Of a DNA stretch of 64,000 nt, positions 48,253 through 57,040 are shown piece after piece. Positions within the stretch are counted from its first letter, which is position 1. Each line of letters starts with the position of its first letter. The notes beneath the pieces were generated by a model. The model was not told where the DNA came from and searched no databases. It saw nothing but the letters and a program-made list of their open reading frames with translations. The DNA is from Sphingomonas sp. KRR8 (GTDB lineage Bacteria; Pseudomonadota; Alphaproteobacteria; Sphingomonadales; Sphingomonadaceae), in contig NZ_CP097462.1 in NCBI RefSeq assembly GCF_023559245.1, forward strand, positions 124,001-188,000, in the 5' to 3' direction. The translations under genes and the position numbers were made by a program.

Positions 48253-48939
48253 ATGCTCGCGCTGACCTACACCATCATTCCAGCATTAGCCGTGGTGCTG
48301 GGCGCCATCGTCTCAATCCTGCGCAAGCCGGGCCCAAGCTTTACCAGCGCAATGCAGCATCTTGCCGCTGGCGTCGTGTTCGCTGCGGCGGCAACCGAAA
48401 TCCTGCCACAAGTAAAGCATGAGGGCAGCCCCACCGCGACGCTCCTAGGAGGAGCTGCCGGCGTGGCCGTCATGCTTACGCTCAAGAGCTTCGAATCGCG
48501 GTTTAAGGGACCTGCAGCCCTTCTTGGCGCGATCGGCATCGACATCTTGATCGATGGGCTGGTGCTGGGACTGGCCTTCGTCGCCGGCGCAAAGGCGGGT
48601 GTGCTGCTGACGGTCGCGCTTACGCTTGAGGTGCTCTTCCTCGGCGTCACGCTGACGACTGAGCTCGGAGAGACAATTAGGTCTCGCGTGCTTGTGATGC
48701 TGATCGTCATTGGTCTGGCCCTGCTCATGCCAGTGGGGACCTTGATCGCATTGCCGGTCGCCACCCTGTCGCCCGTCGTGATCGCGGGCTTCCTAAGCTT
48801 CGGCCTGATGGCGCTGCTCTACCTCGTCACTGAGGAGCTGTTGGTGGAGGCGCACGGAAAGCCAGACAGCCCTTTGATCAGCGCCTTCTTTTTCGTCGGC
48901 TTCCTCGCCCTTCTCGCAATCGAAGAACTGGCCGGGTGA
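48253..48939 (+). CDS. ZIP-family metal transporter
   Basis: A 228-residue membrane protein with about 7-8 hydrophobic helices. HLAAGVVFAAAATEILPQ and the DILIDGLVLGLAFVAGAKAG segment match ZIP helices 4 and 5, although the usual HNxPEG is replaced by DILIDG. Prokaryotic ZIPs move Zn or other divalent cations along the gradient. ATG 48253 is chosen; a much longer in-frame extension has no membrane or signal character. Lies between the lipoprotein and the DUF305 gene. Confidence 0.8.
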   Translation: MLALTYTIIPALAVVLGAIVSILRKPGPSFTSAMQHLAAGVVFAAAATEILPQVKHEGSPTATLLGGAAGVAVMLTLKSFESRFKGPAALLGAIGIDILIDGLVLGLAFVAGAKAGVLLTVALTLEVLFLGVTLTTELGETIRSRVLVMLIVIGLALLMPVGTLIALPVATLSPVVIAGFLSFGLMALLYLVTEELLVEAHGKPDSPLISAFFFVGFLALLAIEELAG

Positions 48940-49009
48940 GCTGCGAAGTTAAGTCGATGCTTCACCGGTTCCCGACGCGATTTTCGCCCCCACCTTCAAG
49001 GAAAGATAG

Positions 49010-49393
49010 ATGCTAATTCCACGTCGAATTTTGACTTATATCGGCGTTTTTGCGGCTGTGCTGAGCAGCAACGAGGTGGCGGCTCAACCGTCGCAACACG
49101 GGCAGCACAATCGTCCAGCCGCTGAGACGGATACGGCAGCAACAACCGCCTACCGCGCTGCGAATACGCGAATGCATGAAGCGATGGACGTCCGCTTCAC
49201 CGGCGATGCCGACGCTGATTTCATGCGAGCGATGATCCCCCATCACGAAGGCGCGATCGCGATGGCGGAAATTGAGCTGAGATACGGCCGCGATCCAGCC
49301 GTGCGGCGCTTGGCACGAGAGGTCATCGCAGCCCAAAAGCGCGAGATTGCTGACATGCGCGCTTGGCTCGCTAAGAAGGGCAGCGGCAAGTGA
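49010..49393 (+). CDS. DUF305 exported protein
   Basis: A 127-residue periplasmic DUF305 protein: signal peptide (about 1-25), then the signature [26 protein letters not shown], where His residues may bind metal, and a helical end. DUF305 proteins are frequent in copper/metal resistance islands. Its stop overlaps the GTG of the CDF gene by 3 bases. Confidence 0.85.
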   Translation: MLIPRRILTYIGVFAAVLSSNEVAAQPSQHGQHNRPAAETDTAATTAYRAANTRMHEAMDVRFTGDADADFMRAMIPHHEGAIAMAEIELRYGRDPAVRRLAREVIAAQKREIADMRAWLAKKGSGK

Positions 49394-50328
49394 GCAGCGT
49401 CCATAGCCACGCCACAGACGCTCACAGTCACGATCACGGCGCAGGCGGACATAATCATGCCGCTGGCGCCAATGCGAAGATGCTGAGCTGGGCGCTCGGA
49501 CTGACGACGATATACCTCGTCGCAGAGGTGGTGGGCGGCTTCGTCTTCAACAGCCTGGCGCTGCTATCGGACGCCGCGCACATGATGACCGACGTCATGG
49601 CGCTCGTGATCGCGCTCTTGGCAATCCGCCTCGGCAAAAAGGCACCCGATGAAAAGCGAACCTTCGGGTATCGCCGGTTCGAGATCTTGGCAGCCTCCTT
49701 GAACGCGGTGCTCCTTTTCGGGGTGGCCATCTACGTCTTCGTGGAGGCGATCAAACGCTTCACCGCCCCTCAGGAAGTTCAATCTTGGGGGATGCTGATC
49801 GTTGCCGCGATTGGCCTCATCGTGAATCTCATCTCAATGCGACTGCTAATGGCAGGCAAGGATGCCAGCCTGAACGTGAAGGGTGCCTATCTCGAGGTAT
49901 GGGCTGATATGATCGGCTCTGTCGGGGTGATCGCTGGTGCGCTCACCATCCGCTTCACAGGTTGGACGTGGGTCGACCCAGTTGTCGCGGTGGGAATCGG
50001 GCTGTGGGTTCTTCCGCGCACGTGGGTTTTGCTGCGTGACACGGTGAACGTCCTTCTCGAAGGTGTGCCGGCCGGCCTGAAGCTCGCGGAAGTGCGTTCG
50101 TCGATTGCGGCTACGCCCGGCGTGTCTGAGCTTCACGATCTCCACATTTGGTCGATGAGCAACGACGAGGTGAGCTGCACGGTGCACGTCGTTCTTCAGG
50201 AGGGAGCTGATCCAGACGGCACGCGCTCAGCTGTCCAGGAGATGCTGCAGGCGCGATACCAGATCGAGCACAGCACCATTCAGACTGAGGTTTCTAAGGC
50301 CAGCTGCGTTGGGCGGCTCCATCCGTAG
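49390..50328 (+). CDS. czcD: CzcD-like cation diffusion facilitator
   Basis: A 312-residue Zn/Co/Cd:H+ antiporter of the CDF family. The His-rich N-terminus ([12 protein letters not shown]) and six membrane helices are typical; [10 protein letters not shown] (TM2) and the TM5-region D are the transport-site residues. A C-terminal cytoplasmic domain with [20 protein letters not shown] matches CzcD. It starts at GTG overlapping the DUF305 stop. It exports cytoplasmic metal for CzcCBA to move outward. Confidence 0.92.
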   Translation: MSSVHSHATDAHSHDHGAGGHNHAAGANAKMLSWALGLTTIYLVAEVVGGFVFNSLALLSDAAHMMTDVMALVIALLAIRLGKKAPDEKRTFGYRRFEILAASLNAVLLFGVAIYVFVEAIKRFTAPQEVQSWGMLIVAAIGLIVNLISMRLLMAGKDASLNVKGAYLEVWADMIGSVGVIAGALTIRFTGWTWVDPVVAVGIGLWVLPRTWVLLRDTVNVLLEGVPAGLKLAEVRSSIAATPGVSELHDLHIWSMSNDEVSCTVHVVLQEGADPDGTRSAVQEMLQARYQIEHSTIQTEVSKASCVGRLHP

Positions 50329-50338
50329 GCACCCCAAG

Positions 50339-50662
50339 ATGTCAGGCCACTCGAAAAAGCAAACCATCAGGCATGGACGCGTAGGCCAGCTCTACTTCAG
50401 TCCTCTCGGTTCGCAATATGATTGTGTGAGGCGGACTCTCGCTGCGCAGGGCGGTTCGTGTAGCCGAACGACCCTCTCCAAGGCTCTGGCCGCATATCCC
50501 CAGATGCAAGGGAGGGTGCAGCAAGACTCGCGATTGGCCGCGTTGCTTTCCAACATGCGCCATAGCGGCGAGATCACGCTTGCTGGCGACACGGTGAGCT
50601 TGACGGAGCGAGCCATCAAGAGACTTCGCCAACAAATCGGAGAGCCCCCGCATGAAGCGTAA
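50339..50662 (+). CDS. Hypothetical protein, 107 aa
   Basis: Not recognised. The ATG at 50339 gives a basic protein with a predicted winged-helix-like arrangement (CVRRTLAAQGGSCSRTTLSKALAA, then LAALLSNMRHSGEITLAGDTVSLTERA). The start overlaps nothing, and its C-terminus overlaps the next small gene by 11 bases. Possibly DNA-binding; weak. Confidence 0.45.
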   Translation: MSGHSKKQTIRHGRVGQLYFSPLGSQYDCVRRTLAAQGGSCSRTTLSKALAAYPQMQGRVQQDSRLAALLSNMRHSGEITLAGDTVSLTERAIKRLRQQIGEPPHEA

Positions 50663-50807
50663 CCGGTCATTGCTGGAGTTGGTGTTTTTCCTAGTTGTCG
50701 GCCTCCTGATTGGCGCGGCGGCCTTCTTCGCGTGGCGAATGCTCGACAGCTCCGGACTTGAGCAGAACGACATGGTTCTCGACGCCCGTGCGGCTCAGGA
50801 CCGCTAG
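50652..50807 (+). CDS. Small single-pass membrane protein, 51 aa
   Basis: The frame from ATG 50652 to TAG 50805-50807 encodes MKRNRSLLELVFFLVVGLLI, then GAAAFFAWRMLDSSGLEQND and a charged tail. One membrane helix (about 9-29) with a positive N-terminus is clear. It overlaps the preceding gene by 11 bases, typical of translational coupling. Function unknown. Confidence 0.5.
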   Translation: MKRNRSLLELVFFLVVGLLIGAAAFFAWRMLDSSGLEQNDMVLDARAAQDR

Positions 50808-51002
50808 TCGACAGAAGGCGCAATTCCATCTCGAATTCGGATAAATCACCGAGCGCGCGGCTGACGGAGCAGCACGGAGGATGCCACGAATTCAAGACCG
50901 GACTGTCTGATTTTTGGGCCAAGTCTCGCCCTTCGCTAAGGGCGAAGCCGTCAGTCGGCTGTCGAGAACCCTCCGCAGAACGCAGATAATGCTCGATACC
51001 TG

Positions 51003-51284
51003 TCAGCGAACTGTGATTTCGCCTTTTATGCCAGATGCTCCGTGCAAGGTGTGCGAGCAGCGCAGCGGATAGCGGCCCGCGACCGGTGTGAGCGCAATTC
51101 TCACAATCGAATGGCCGGGAACTTCGATCTTGCCGTTCTGGACAAGCAGCTCAGACGAGGGCTCAAGACGTGCCGCCGCGAAGAAAGCGGGTGCTGCTAA
51201 GCTGTGCCCGCCAGCGCTGCTGCTCGTGAGCCGCAGCACTGGCGGGACCTCGCGCGAGGTCTCTTTCCGGCCAGCTGCCGCCAC
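51003..51284 (-). CDS. Cupredoxin-like protein, possibly N-truncated
   Basis: A 93-residue frame with the C-terminal half of a cupredoxin: GGHSLAAPAFF (first His), then AGRYPLRCSHTLHGASG with Cys and His ligands of a type 1 copper site. The usual Met position is Ile/Ser. No signal peptide is seen: the frame begins with GTG right after an in-frame TGA (51285-51287), so the first strands and export signal may be missing. Either a small intracellular remnant or a gene broken by that stop. Confidence 0.5.
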   Translation of the reverse strand: MAAAGRKETSREVPPVLRLTSSSAGGHSLAAPAFFAAARLEPSSELLVQNGKIEVPGHSIVRIALTPVAGRYPLRCSHTLHGASGIKGEITVR

Positions 51285-51465
51285 TCAGGTCGGCGCCTCG
51301 AGCGCCCGTTTCTGGTGGAATCCGGAGCGGCTGCTTTCGAGCGAGACCAGGGCGGAAGCAGCCGTTGGTTCAGCATTCCGCGATAGTCTACTTCGACCCA
51401 TCGCCGTCGTTAGTATCCCCACCCGGCGGCCGACACTGGGGCCTAGCTCTTTACCGAAAGGGGCG

Positions 51466-52233
51466 TCACTGACGCGCAAACATAGGCCCGAGCTGCTGTT
51501 CAAGTGAGTCATGGATCTTCCGCCAATTGGGCAGATCAGTCTTGTTGATATAGGCGCGAACTCCGCTCGGGACGCCCGCCAACGCGAAATCCTCGAGGCA
51601 AGTCGAAATGTCGGCGAATGGCGCAACGACCTGCACGCTCCTGTTGCAGGTGATGTTCACCGCCGGCTTCGCACTGAAATAATTCGCGCTGAAGCCCTGT
51701 ATCTCGTTGCGGTCGGTAGGTGACGGAACCGCGACGACGCGCAGGCCATTGCCGTCGACGCGCTCGTCCCGAAGGTCCCGATGCATAACGCCCACGACGA
51801 AATCACGATGACGAGCTTCGATGCCCCGATCGTTGATTGGCACGCGGTGGCGATCGACCTCGACAGTGATGTAGCGGTCCCGGTCGCGGCGTACCTTAAA
51901 CCGCGACTCCGGCTTCATATGCACAAGCCGCCAAGTCGTGCGGTCCAGCGCGACATCGAATGAAGCGATCTGACCTTCGGGACGATGCTCGACCCGTGAC
52001 GAAGGATCCCAAATGTCTTCGCCTTCGTACATCATGCCGCCGAGCAGCAGGTCGGATGGCACTGCGACGATGAGCCGCCCAATTCGACCGCGCGCAACAG
52101 TCTCTGACGGCTCCGCATGACAGGCACTGACGAGTAAGACTCCCGATATCGCAAATACAAGGCCGAACACGACCACAGCGCATGCGAGCCGTGAAGATAC
52201 GGTAGGCTGTTCATCATGCGTCATCGACGTCAT
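51466..52233 (-). CDS. Membrane-anchored hypothetical protein, 255 aa
   Basis: Not recognised. One N-terminal hydrophobic segment (about residues 17-37, CAVVVFGLVFAISGVLLVSAC) resembles a signal anchor or lipobox-bearing leader ending at a Cys. The exported part is mixed alpha/beta with a NITCNRSVQVV strand and two cysteines (about 195 and 211). It is 15 bp downstream of another exported hypothetical gene on the same strand and probably cotranscribed. Resemblance to immunity-type proteins is too weak to assign. Confidence 0.5.
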   Translation of the reverse strand: MTSMTHDEQPTVSSRLACAVVVFGLVFAISGVLLVSACHAEPSETVARGRIGRLIVAVPSDLLLGGMMYEGEDIWDPSSRVEHRPEGQIASFDVALDRTTWRLVHMKPESRFKVRRDRDRYITVEVDRHRVPINDRGIEARHRDFVVGVMHRDLRDERVDGNGLRVVAVPSPTDRNEIQGFSANYFSAKPAVNITCNRSVQVVAPFADISTCLEDFALAGVPSGVRAYINKTDLPNWRKIHDSLEQQLGPMFARQ

Positions 52234-52248
52234 CCACCAAGCGCCGCT

Positions 52249-52770
52249 TTAGTGAATACGGTATCGACTTGTCGGACAGACGTTCTTCCACATGGCCAAC
52301 GCGTCTCCCGGTCGAATGTAGGTTATTACGTCTCCGTTTTGCCAACGAGAGAACCAGAAGCTCCGGCCATCGAAGACCTTTGCTACGTCCGCATCGCTGA
52401 CAGGCTCGTTGTCGCGCCGGATTGTGACGTCCCGATCGCCAAGGCCGCAAACTTCATACCAGGCCTTGCCCACGAGTATAGGAGCTGCGCTGCAGACATG
52501 CGTATTCGCGTCCATGATCTGTTCGGCGGCCAACCCGTCGCTGCTTCCTTGTAAGACTCGCACGACTTTGATCTTTAGCTTGGCGACATATGTCGGCTCG
52601 CACTCGTCTCCTGCCTTCCTGCGGCACTCCACAGCTTTTGCTGATAAAACCGTGCCGAGGAACATCGAGGCTGGCGAGCAAACCATCTGCTCTACAGTGG
52701 CGGGGCTTGTTGCAGCACCGGCTGAAGCCAGCGCCGCTGTCACAACTGTAGCCCGCCCTACAAAACGCAT
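52249..52770 (-). CDS. Exported hypothetical protein, 173 aa
   Basis: Not recognised. A signal peptide (about residues 1-20) is followed by a Cys-rich domain with cysteines near 31, 49, 57, 93, 108 and 165. The layout MFLGTVLSAKAVECRR ... YVAKLKIKVVRVLQG recalls the NTR/TIMP-like beta-barrel found in some secreted proteins. It precedes the 255-aa gene by 15 bp. Confidence 0.45.
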   Translation of the reverse strand: MRFVGRATVVTAALASAGAATSPATVEQMVCSPASMFLGTVLSAKAVECRRKAGDECEPTYVAKLKIKVVRVLQGSSDGLAAEQIMDANTHVCSAAPILVGKAWYEVCGLGDRDVTIRRDNEPVSDADVAKVFDGRSFWFSRWQNGDVITYIRPGDALAMWKNVCPTSRYRIH

Positions 52771-53107
52771 TTATTCACCATCTTGCCTGCTAAGTGACCA
52801 AACGACCATGGCGCGGATAGCGGCTGCTTTCCACCCATCGCAGACATCGATGCTACTGCGAGCTAAGCGGCTGGTAATGGTGGGAAGCGGACTGGCTGCT
52901 CTCGGGCGGCGGACAGGTGAAAGCGGACATCCGTTCACAAAGAAGGTCGCGACAGCAATGCGCCCATTGCTGCCATTCCGACTGCAGGTTGCGGCTCCGA
53001 TTAACGGACGTTCGTTCAAATCCGAAAACAGCGGCGCGGCTTTGCGGACTGCGCCTCTGCTAGCGGATTTGAATTCGTCACCGGCTCGCATGAACCAAGA
53101 GAAAGGC
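52771..53107. other. Noncoding stretch with short degenerate repeats
   Basis: No convincing gene in these 337 bases. Reading frames across it have no family features. Related 15-mers GCGGACATCCGTTCA (52923-52937) and ACGGACGTTCGTTCA (53004-53018) match at 12 of 15 positions, and AGCGGA/TGCGGA motifs recur at 52886, 52922, 53042 and 53062. It looks like an intergenic repeat family rather than a regulatory site. Confidence 0.4.
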
Positions 53108-53755
53108 TCAGAGATGCCTCGCGCTCGCGAAAACCTGCGAGAACTCTGCAGTCGCGTGAGCGCCGACGAGCAAAAGACCGCCGATCAGATAGCCAGGCGT
53201 GCCAGGTAAGTGCAGCCACGATGCGTCGAGATTTGTTTGCTCGATCCGGCGAGAAATCTCTGGACCGTGGGTGACCAAGTCCTTCCTCAGGTTTGTCGCA
53301 TTCAGGCCGGCAGTTTGGGCTATTTCTATCACCTCCTCGGAGGTGAGCGCCGCTGTCGACTTCATCAACGCCTGATGAATTGGCAGATATCGTCCTTGGT
53401 ACGTCGCGGCGAGAGCCGCCCGGGCGGCTTCGATCGAGCGCGATCCGAAGATCGGCCAGTCACGGTAAATGATCCGGGTTTTGCCGTCGTTCTCGATTGC
53501 CTCAGCGAGCTTCGGCTCAGCAAAGCGGCAAGCGGGGCATTGGTAATCTGTAAAGCAGACCACCGTCAGGTCGGCGTTATCGGGGCCGTACACTGGCCAG
53601 TTATCGTCCTCCAAAATGGTTCGGGCGGCTGCGCTGGCTCTCACGTCTCGCGCGAGCGGGGCCGATCGCTGCAAGGCCACGCTTGCGGCACCGCCGACCA
53701 CCGTCAGACCGGAAAGTGAGATGGCCTCACGCCGAGTTAGAGAACGAGCCATCAA
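53108..53755 (-). CDS. DsbA-like thioredoxin-fold protein (CPAC)
   Basis: A 215-residue exported thiol oxidoreductase of the DsbA/disulfide-isomerase group. The N-terminus SLTRREAISLSGLTVVGGAA looks like a twin-arginine-type or Sec leader. The active site is DYQCPACRFAE (CPAC), with IIYRDWPIFG and the cis-Pro GTPGYLIGG. It is a paralogue of the CPYC protein at 57818 (shared RDWPIFG block) and the two bracket the redox module. The CXXC dipeptide PA differs from classical DsbA (PH). Confidence 0.85.
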   Translation of the reverse strand: MMARSLTRREAISLSGLTVVGGAASVALQRSAPLARDVRASAAARTILEDDNWPVYGPDNADLTVVCFTDYQCPACRFAEPKLAEAIENDGKTRIIYRDWPIFGSRSIEAARAALAATYQGRYLPIHQALMKSTAALTSEEVIEIAQTAGLNATNLRKDLVTHGPEISRRIEQTNLDASWLHLPGTPGYLIGGLLLVGAHATAEFSQVFASARHL

Positions 53756-53814
53756 GCCTCAGGCAAATTAGTCGAGCGACGACACAGGGAGAAGGAGTGA
53801 CGCGCTCATTGGGA

Positions 53815-54354
53815 TCAGTCGGCTACGACCGCCCATCCCTTCAATTGTAGCGTTGTCACCGTCACCATTGCCGAAAGGTCGACCGCAACCATCGGCAAAA
53901 CGTCTTCGTGATGTAGCTTCAGCGCCGCCAACGCTTGCCCGCAAACATGGATTTCGGCCCCGGCAGCAACGAGTTCCTCAATCAATTTCTGATTGGGGTT
54001 CGCGACGCCAGATTTTTGGCGAAAGGCGGCTTCCCTGAGAACGAGTGGGGTCGCCGTACCCGACACGATCACCATGATTTTCGTGCGAGACCTTGCCACG
54101 CCGGCAGAACGCATCAGGTTCATAAACCGCGCGGCCCTCAGAAGCCCGGGGTTGAGATCGTCCGGCGACTTCGCTGCGTTGGAGACATTGAAGGCAACTC
54201 GATAGATCAATGCCGGATCGGGCTGCATTGCTGCCTGCGGCAACGGAGTGATCGCTCCAAAGTCGGGCACGGCCGGAGTGGGTTTGCTGCCTGCCGCTTC
54301 GGCTTTCAGCGGAAGCGCGGCGGTGAGCAGAACGATGAGGGAGCGCATGATCAA
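53815..54354 (-). CDS. Periplasmic DsrE-family protein
   Basis: A 179-residue exported DsrE/F-like protein: signal peptide (about 1-20), then MVIVSGTATPLVLREAAF and IEELVAAGAEIHVCGQALAALKL. The conserved Cys in VCGQ is the presumed sulfur-relay residue. The final SAMVTVTTLQLKGW is a family hallmark. It overlaps the upstream L,D-transpeptidase gene by 4 bases and probably shares its promoter. Confidence 0.8.
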   Translation of the reverse strand: MIMRSLIVLLTAALPLKAEAAGSKPTPAVPDFGAITPLPQAAMQPDPALIYRVAFNVSNAAKSPDDLNPGLLRAARFMNLMRSAGVARSRTKIMVIVSGTATPLVLREAAFRQKSGVANPNQKLIEELVAAGAEIHVCGQALAALKLHHEDVLPMVAVDLSAMVTVTTLQLKGWAVVAD

Positions 54355-55625
54355 GACGCGAGTGCTCCTATGCGAGGTGTCGCCAGCTCATCCTTACCGT
54401 AGATGTCTTTCTGCGCGACGATTTGCCCGCTTATCGGAAAGGCGGTGAGATAGGTAAGGTAGACCGGGACGGGTTGAGGCAGCGGCATGTACTTGTCTGT
54501 TTCGGTCACATTCGGATCCAAAGGACGACCGAGCACGAGGCGGGCGAGACCGTCGGCATCCTCGAGACGCACGCAGCCGGCGCTGGCCAATCGGTCGTCC
54601 CGCTGGAACAGGGCTCGACCTGGCGTGTCGTGAAGATAGATGCCCATCTCGTTGGGGAACTTGAAGACGATCTTGCCCAAACCGCTCGTCGGGCCAGGCT
54701 TCTGGCGCACATAGGCTTCTCGTTTACCCTGCACGACGGCCGTCCAGTCGATGGCAGCGGGATCGAGCACCTTGGCATCGGCGGCGAAGTCGGAAAGCAC
54801 CTCGTAATTCTTGTTGCGAAGGTAGGCGGCGCCTTCCTTGAGCACACGGGGTGCCACCTTCTCGCGGGTGATGTCGGTCGGGATGTGCCACGAGGGATTA
54901 CGTATCGCGTAGCGCATCATTCCGGCCATTACCGGCGTTTGTGTGTGCGTCAGGCCGACGATCACCTTCATACTCGTGAGCACATGGTCACCTTCGCGAA
55001 CCTCGAGCCTGGCCGACGGAATGTTGACCAGGACGTATCGTGCCGGTCCACGTGGCAGGACGCGGGCGCGCCGGAGGTTCAGTTTCAGCAAGCGAGCGCG
55101 GGCAGGATCTACTGTCTGAGCCAAGTCCTTGCGCAGTTGCCCGTAGATGGGGTTCATCCACGCCAGCGTCTCGATGTAACGCTGCACCGACCCACTCTCG
55201 CTTGCGCGAAGCAGCAAGATCGTCGGACGAACGGGGCGTGGGCGCGCTGCAGGGTCGACGTACGTCACTCCCGTATCAGCACCCCGGGCGAGATCGGCGG
55301 CGAAGCGAACAAACGCGACGGACAGCGCAACGTCCATCGCTCGGCGATCCTGACGAGGGTCCGCCAAGGTAATTTGCGATAGCCGACGTAGCTCGGCGAC
55401 ATGGTAAGCCTGCGGTGAAAGCCCATCGAGGTCGCTGCTGTCGAGCAGCGTCAGAAGGGTACCGATTGCGGCGGGGGTCCAGAAGGGACGGTTGCGCGGG
55501 TAGCGATGGAAAGCCTGCGCTTCGGCCACGATCTGCGACATCGTCGGTGCGACTTGAGCATGAGCGGAGCCCGCTCCCAGCATAAGAGGCGCCACGGCGA
55601 TCGTAGAGAGGGCTGTAGAAATCAT
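54351..55625 (-). CDS. L,D-transpeptidase (YcbB/YkuD type)
   Basis: A 424-residue periplasmic peptidoglycan cross-linking enzyme. Signal peptide about 1-22 (ends AHA). The YkuD catalytic domain (about 215-385) shows YLHDTPGRALF and ASAGCVRLEDADGLA, with catalytic His and Cys. An N-terminal peptidoglycan-interacting region makes it YcbB-like. It sits directly downstream of a PmrA-box-like array and is followed by the DsrE gene. It may stiffen the wall in response to envelope stress. Confidence 0.85.
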   Translation of the reverse strand: MISTALSTIAVAPLMLGAGSAHAQVAPTMSQIVAEAQAFHRYPRNRPFWTPAAIGTLLTLLDSSDLDGLSPQAYHVAELRRLSQITLADPRQDRRAMDVALSVAFVRFAADLARGADTGVTYVDPAARPRPVRPTILLLRASESGSVQRYIETLAWMNPIYGQLRKDLAQTVDPARARLLKLNLRRARVLPRGPARYVLVNIPSARLEVREGDHVLTSMKVIVGLTHTQTPVMAGMMRYAIRNPSWHIPTDITREKVAPRVLKEGAAYLRNKNYEVLSDFAADAKVLDPAAIDWTAVVQGKREAYVRQKPGPTSGLGKIVFKFPNEMGIYLHDTPGRALFQRDDRLASAGCVRLEDADGLARLVLGRPLDPNVTETDKYMPLPQPVPVYLTYLTAFPISGQIVAQKDIYGKDELATPRIGALAS

Positions 55626-55657
55626 GTGAGGCCAAGCTCCGTAAGAGCAGGGCCAGA

Positions 55658-55686
55658 TGTAAGGGCTGCCTTAAGGCAATCTTAGG
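55658..55686 (-). promoter_or_regulatory. PmrA-box-like repeats upstream of the L,D-transpeptidase
   Basis: TGTAAG (55658-55663), CTTAAG (55670-55675) and CTTAGG (55681-55686) stand at 11-12-bp steps, i.e. CTTAAG-N5-CTTAGG, close to the PmrA/BasR consensus YTTAAK-N5-YTTAAK. The site is 33-61 bp upstream of the ATG at 55625 and just after the kinase stop. Confidence 0.55.
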
Positions 55687-57040
55687 CCTGCTCTCGGACC
55701 GCGTCGGGTTGAAACTGCAAGGAAGCTTCCAGCCCCCCACTCGTGCGATTGGCGAGCTTCAACGTCGCGCCGAAGCCTGCAGCGACCAGCTCGACAATGG
55801 ACAGTCCCAAGCCACTTCCCGAACCCTTCGCGCCACTGCCTCGGACGAATCGCTCCCGAATTCGGGAAAGCTCGGCAGGCGGAATGCCGGCCCCCTCGTC
55901 AAAGACCTGAATAGCGAACATGCCTTCGTTCCGGGTCACGCTGACCCTCACGTCCGAGCCTTGAGGGGAATGCTCGACGGCGTTGCGGATGAGATTACGT
56001 AGCGCGAGGGTCAGCGCGGCTTCATCAGCGCGAATGTCCGCGTTCGCAGCGGCCGCATCCAGCCTTAGCTGCACCTGGCGACGTTCCAGGAAGGTCTGTG
56101 CCTCTTCGGCAATCGACTGGAAGACGCTCGAAAGCGGTATCCAGCCTGGCGCAATCTCACTTGTTCGCGCTTCTTCCCGCGCCAGATCGAGCAGCTGCTC
56201 GACCAGTCGCGAGGTGCGGTCGACCGAGGTCTCGATGCTGCGGAGCGATCGTTCTCGCAGCGTTGGGTCGTCCGTAGCAAGGGCAATCTGCGCGTGAGCC
56301 TTCAACCCGGCCAAGGGCGTCTGCAATTCGTGAGCGGCGCTGGCGATGAAGTGGCGCTCGCTTGCTCGCAGTTCGTCAAGCCGTTCGAACAGGCCGTTGA
56401 TCGCGCCCACGAGCGGGGCGAGTTCGCGAACTGGCTCTTCGACCTCAAGCGGCCTGCTTTCGTCCGGCGCACGCTTAGACAACTCGTCTGTCACGCGGCG
56501 CATTGGCGACAAACCCTGACCGATTGCGGACCACAAGAGGACTGCCAGGGCCAAAATCCCCACAACGGCGGGTACCAGCAAGCCCTTGAGGACGTCGGCA
56601 ATCAGATTTCGCCGGACCTTGAGATTGTCCCCTACAAGGATCCGCAATCCTGCCTGCGGTTCAACGAGCGAATAGACACGCCATTGCTCGCCCTTGATTA
56701 CCTTCTCCGAAAAGCCGTCTTTGGTCATCGACAGGGGGATCATAGGAGCACTTCCCGACCGTCCGACAAGGCGGCCGTCGAGGGTCCATATCTGGCACGA
56801 GAGCTGACGACTGACATGCACCGGCGCTGCATCTTTGCCGCCGCCAGGAACGGCTTGAAGATTGGACGCACTGTTCCGAGCGAGCGAAGCCACCATCCCT
56901 GCCGCCTCTATGAGACGGTTATCCAATACCCTCTGCACGTCGTTGCGCGTGCTGATGTTGATCCACGCCGCCGCCGCCGACCAGACGAGCACGGTTCCCG
57001 CCAGGAGAAGAACGAAGAGGCGCCAGCGCATGGATCTCAT
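55682..57040 (-). CDS. Sensor histidine kinase
   Basis: A 452-residue membrane kinase. Two transmembrane helices (about 7-27 and 150-172) bound a periplasmic sensor loop, followed by a HAMP region, the H-box FIASAAHELQTPLAGLKAH with the phosphorylated His, the N-box LRNLIRNAVEHS and the G1/G2 motifs (VFDEGAGIP, GSGLGLSIV). Its ATG overlaps the stop of the response-regulator gene by 4 bases, so it pairs with it. QseC/BasS-type. Confidence 0.92.
   Translation of the reverse strand: MRSMRWRLFVLLLAGTVLVWSAAAAWINISTRNDVQRVLDNRLIEAAGMVASLARNSASNLQAVPGGGKDAAPVHVSRQLSCQIWTLDGRLVGRSGSAPMIPLSMTKDGFSEKVIKGEQWRVYSLVEPQAGLRILVGDNLKVRRNLIADVLKGLLVPAVVGILALAVLLWSAIGQGLSPMRRVTDELSKRAPDESRPLEVEEPVRELAPLVGAINGLFERLDELRASERHFIASAAHELQTPLAGLKAHAQIALATDDPTLRERSLRSIETSVDRTSRLVEQLLDLAREEARTSEIAPGWIPLSSVFQSIAEEAQTFLERRQVQLRLDAAAANADIRADEAALTLALRNLIRNAVEHSPQGSDVRVSVTRNEGMFAIQVFDEGAGIPPAELSRIRERFVRGSGAKGSGSGLGLSIVELVAAGFGATLKLANRTSGGLEASLQFQPDAVREQA

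Noticed and set aside
50927..50944. Hairpin CGCCCTT/AAGGGCG in the gap after the 51-aa gene
   Set aside because: No T-run on either side, so not a terminator; nothing else links it to a gene.
51285..51626. Minus-strand open frame directly upstream of the cupredoxin-like frame
   Set aside because: It has no signal peptide or copper motif and partly overlaps the 255-aa gene; it looks like noise, though it shares frame with the cupredoxin.
52409..53209. 266-codon plus-strand open frame
   Set aside because: It is antisense to the exported 173-aa gene and runs through the repeat-like intergenic region without domain features.
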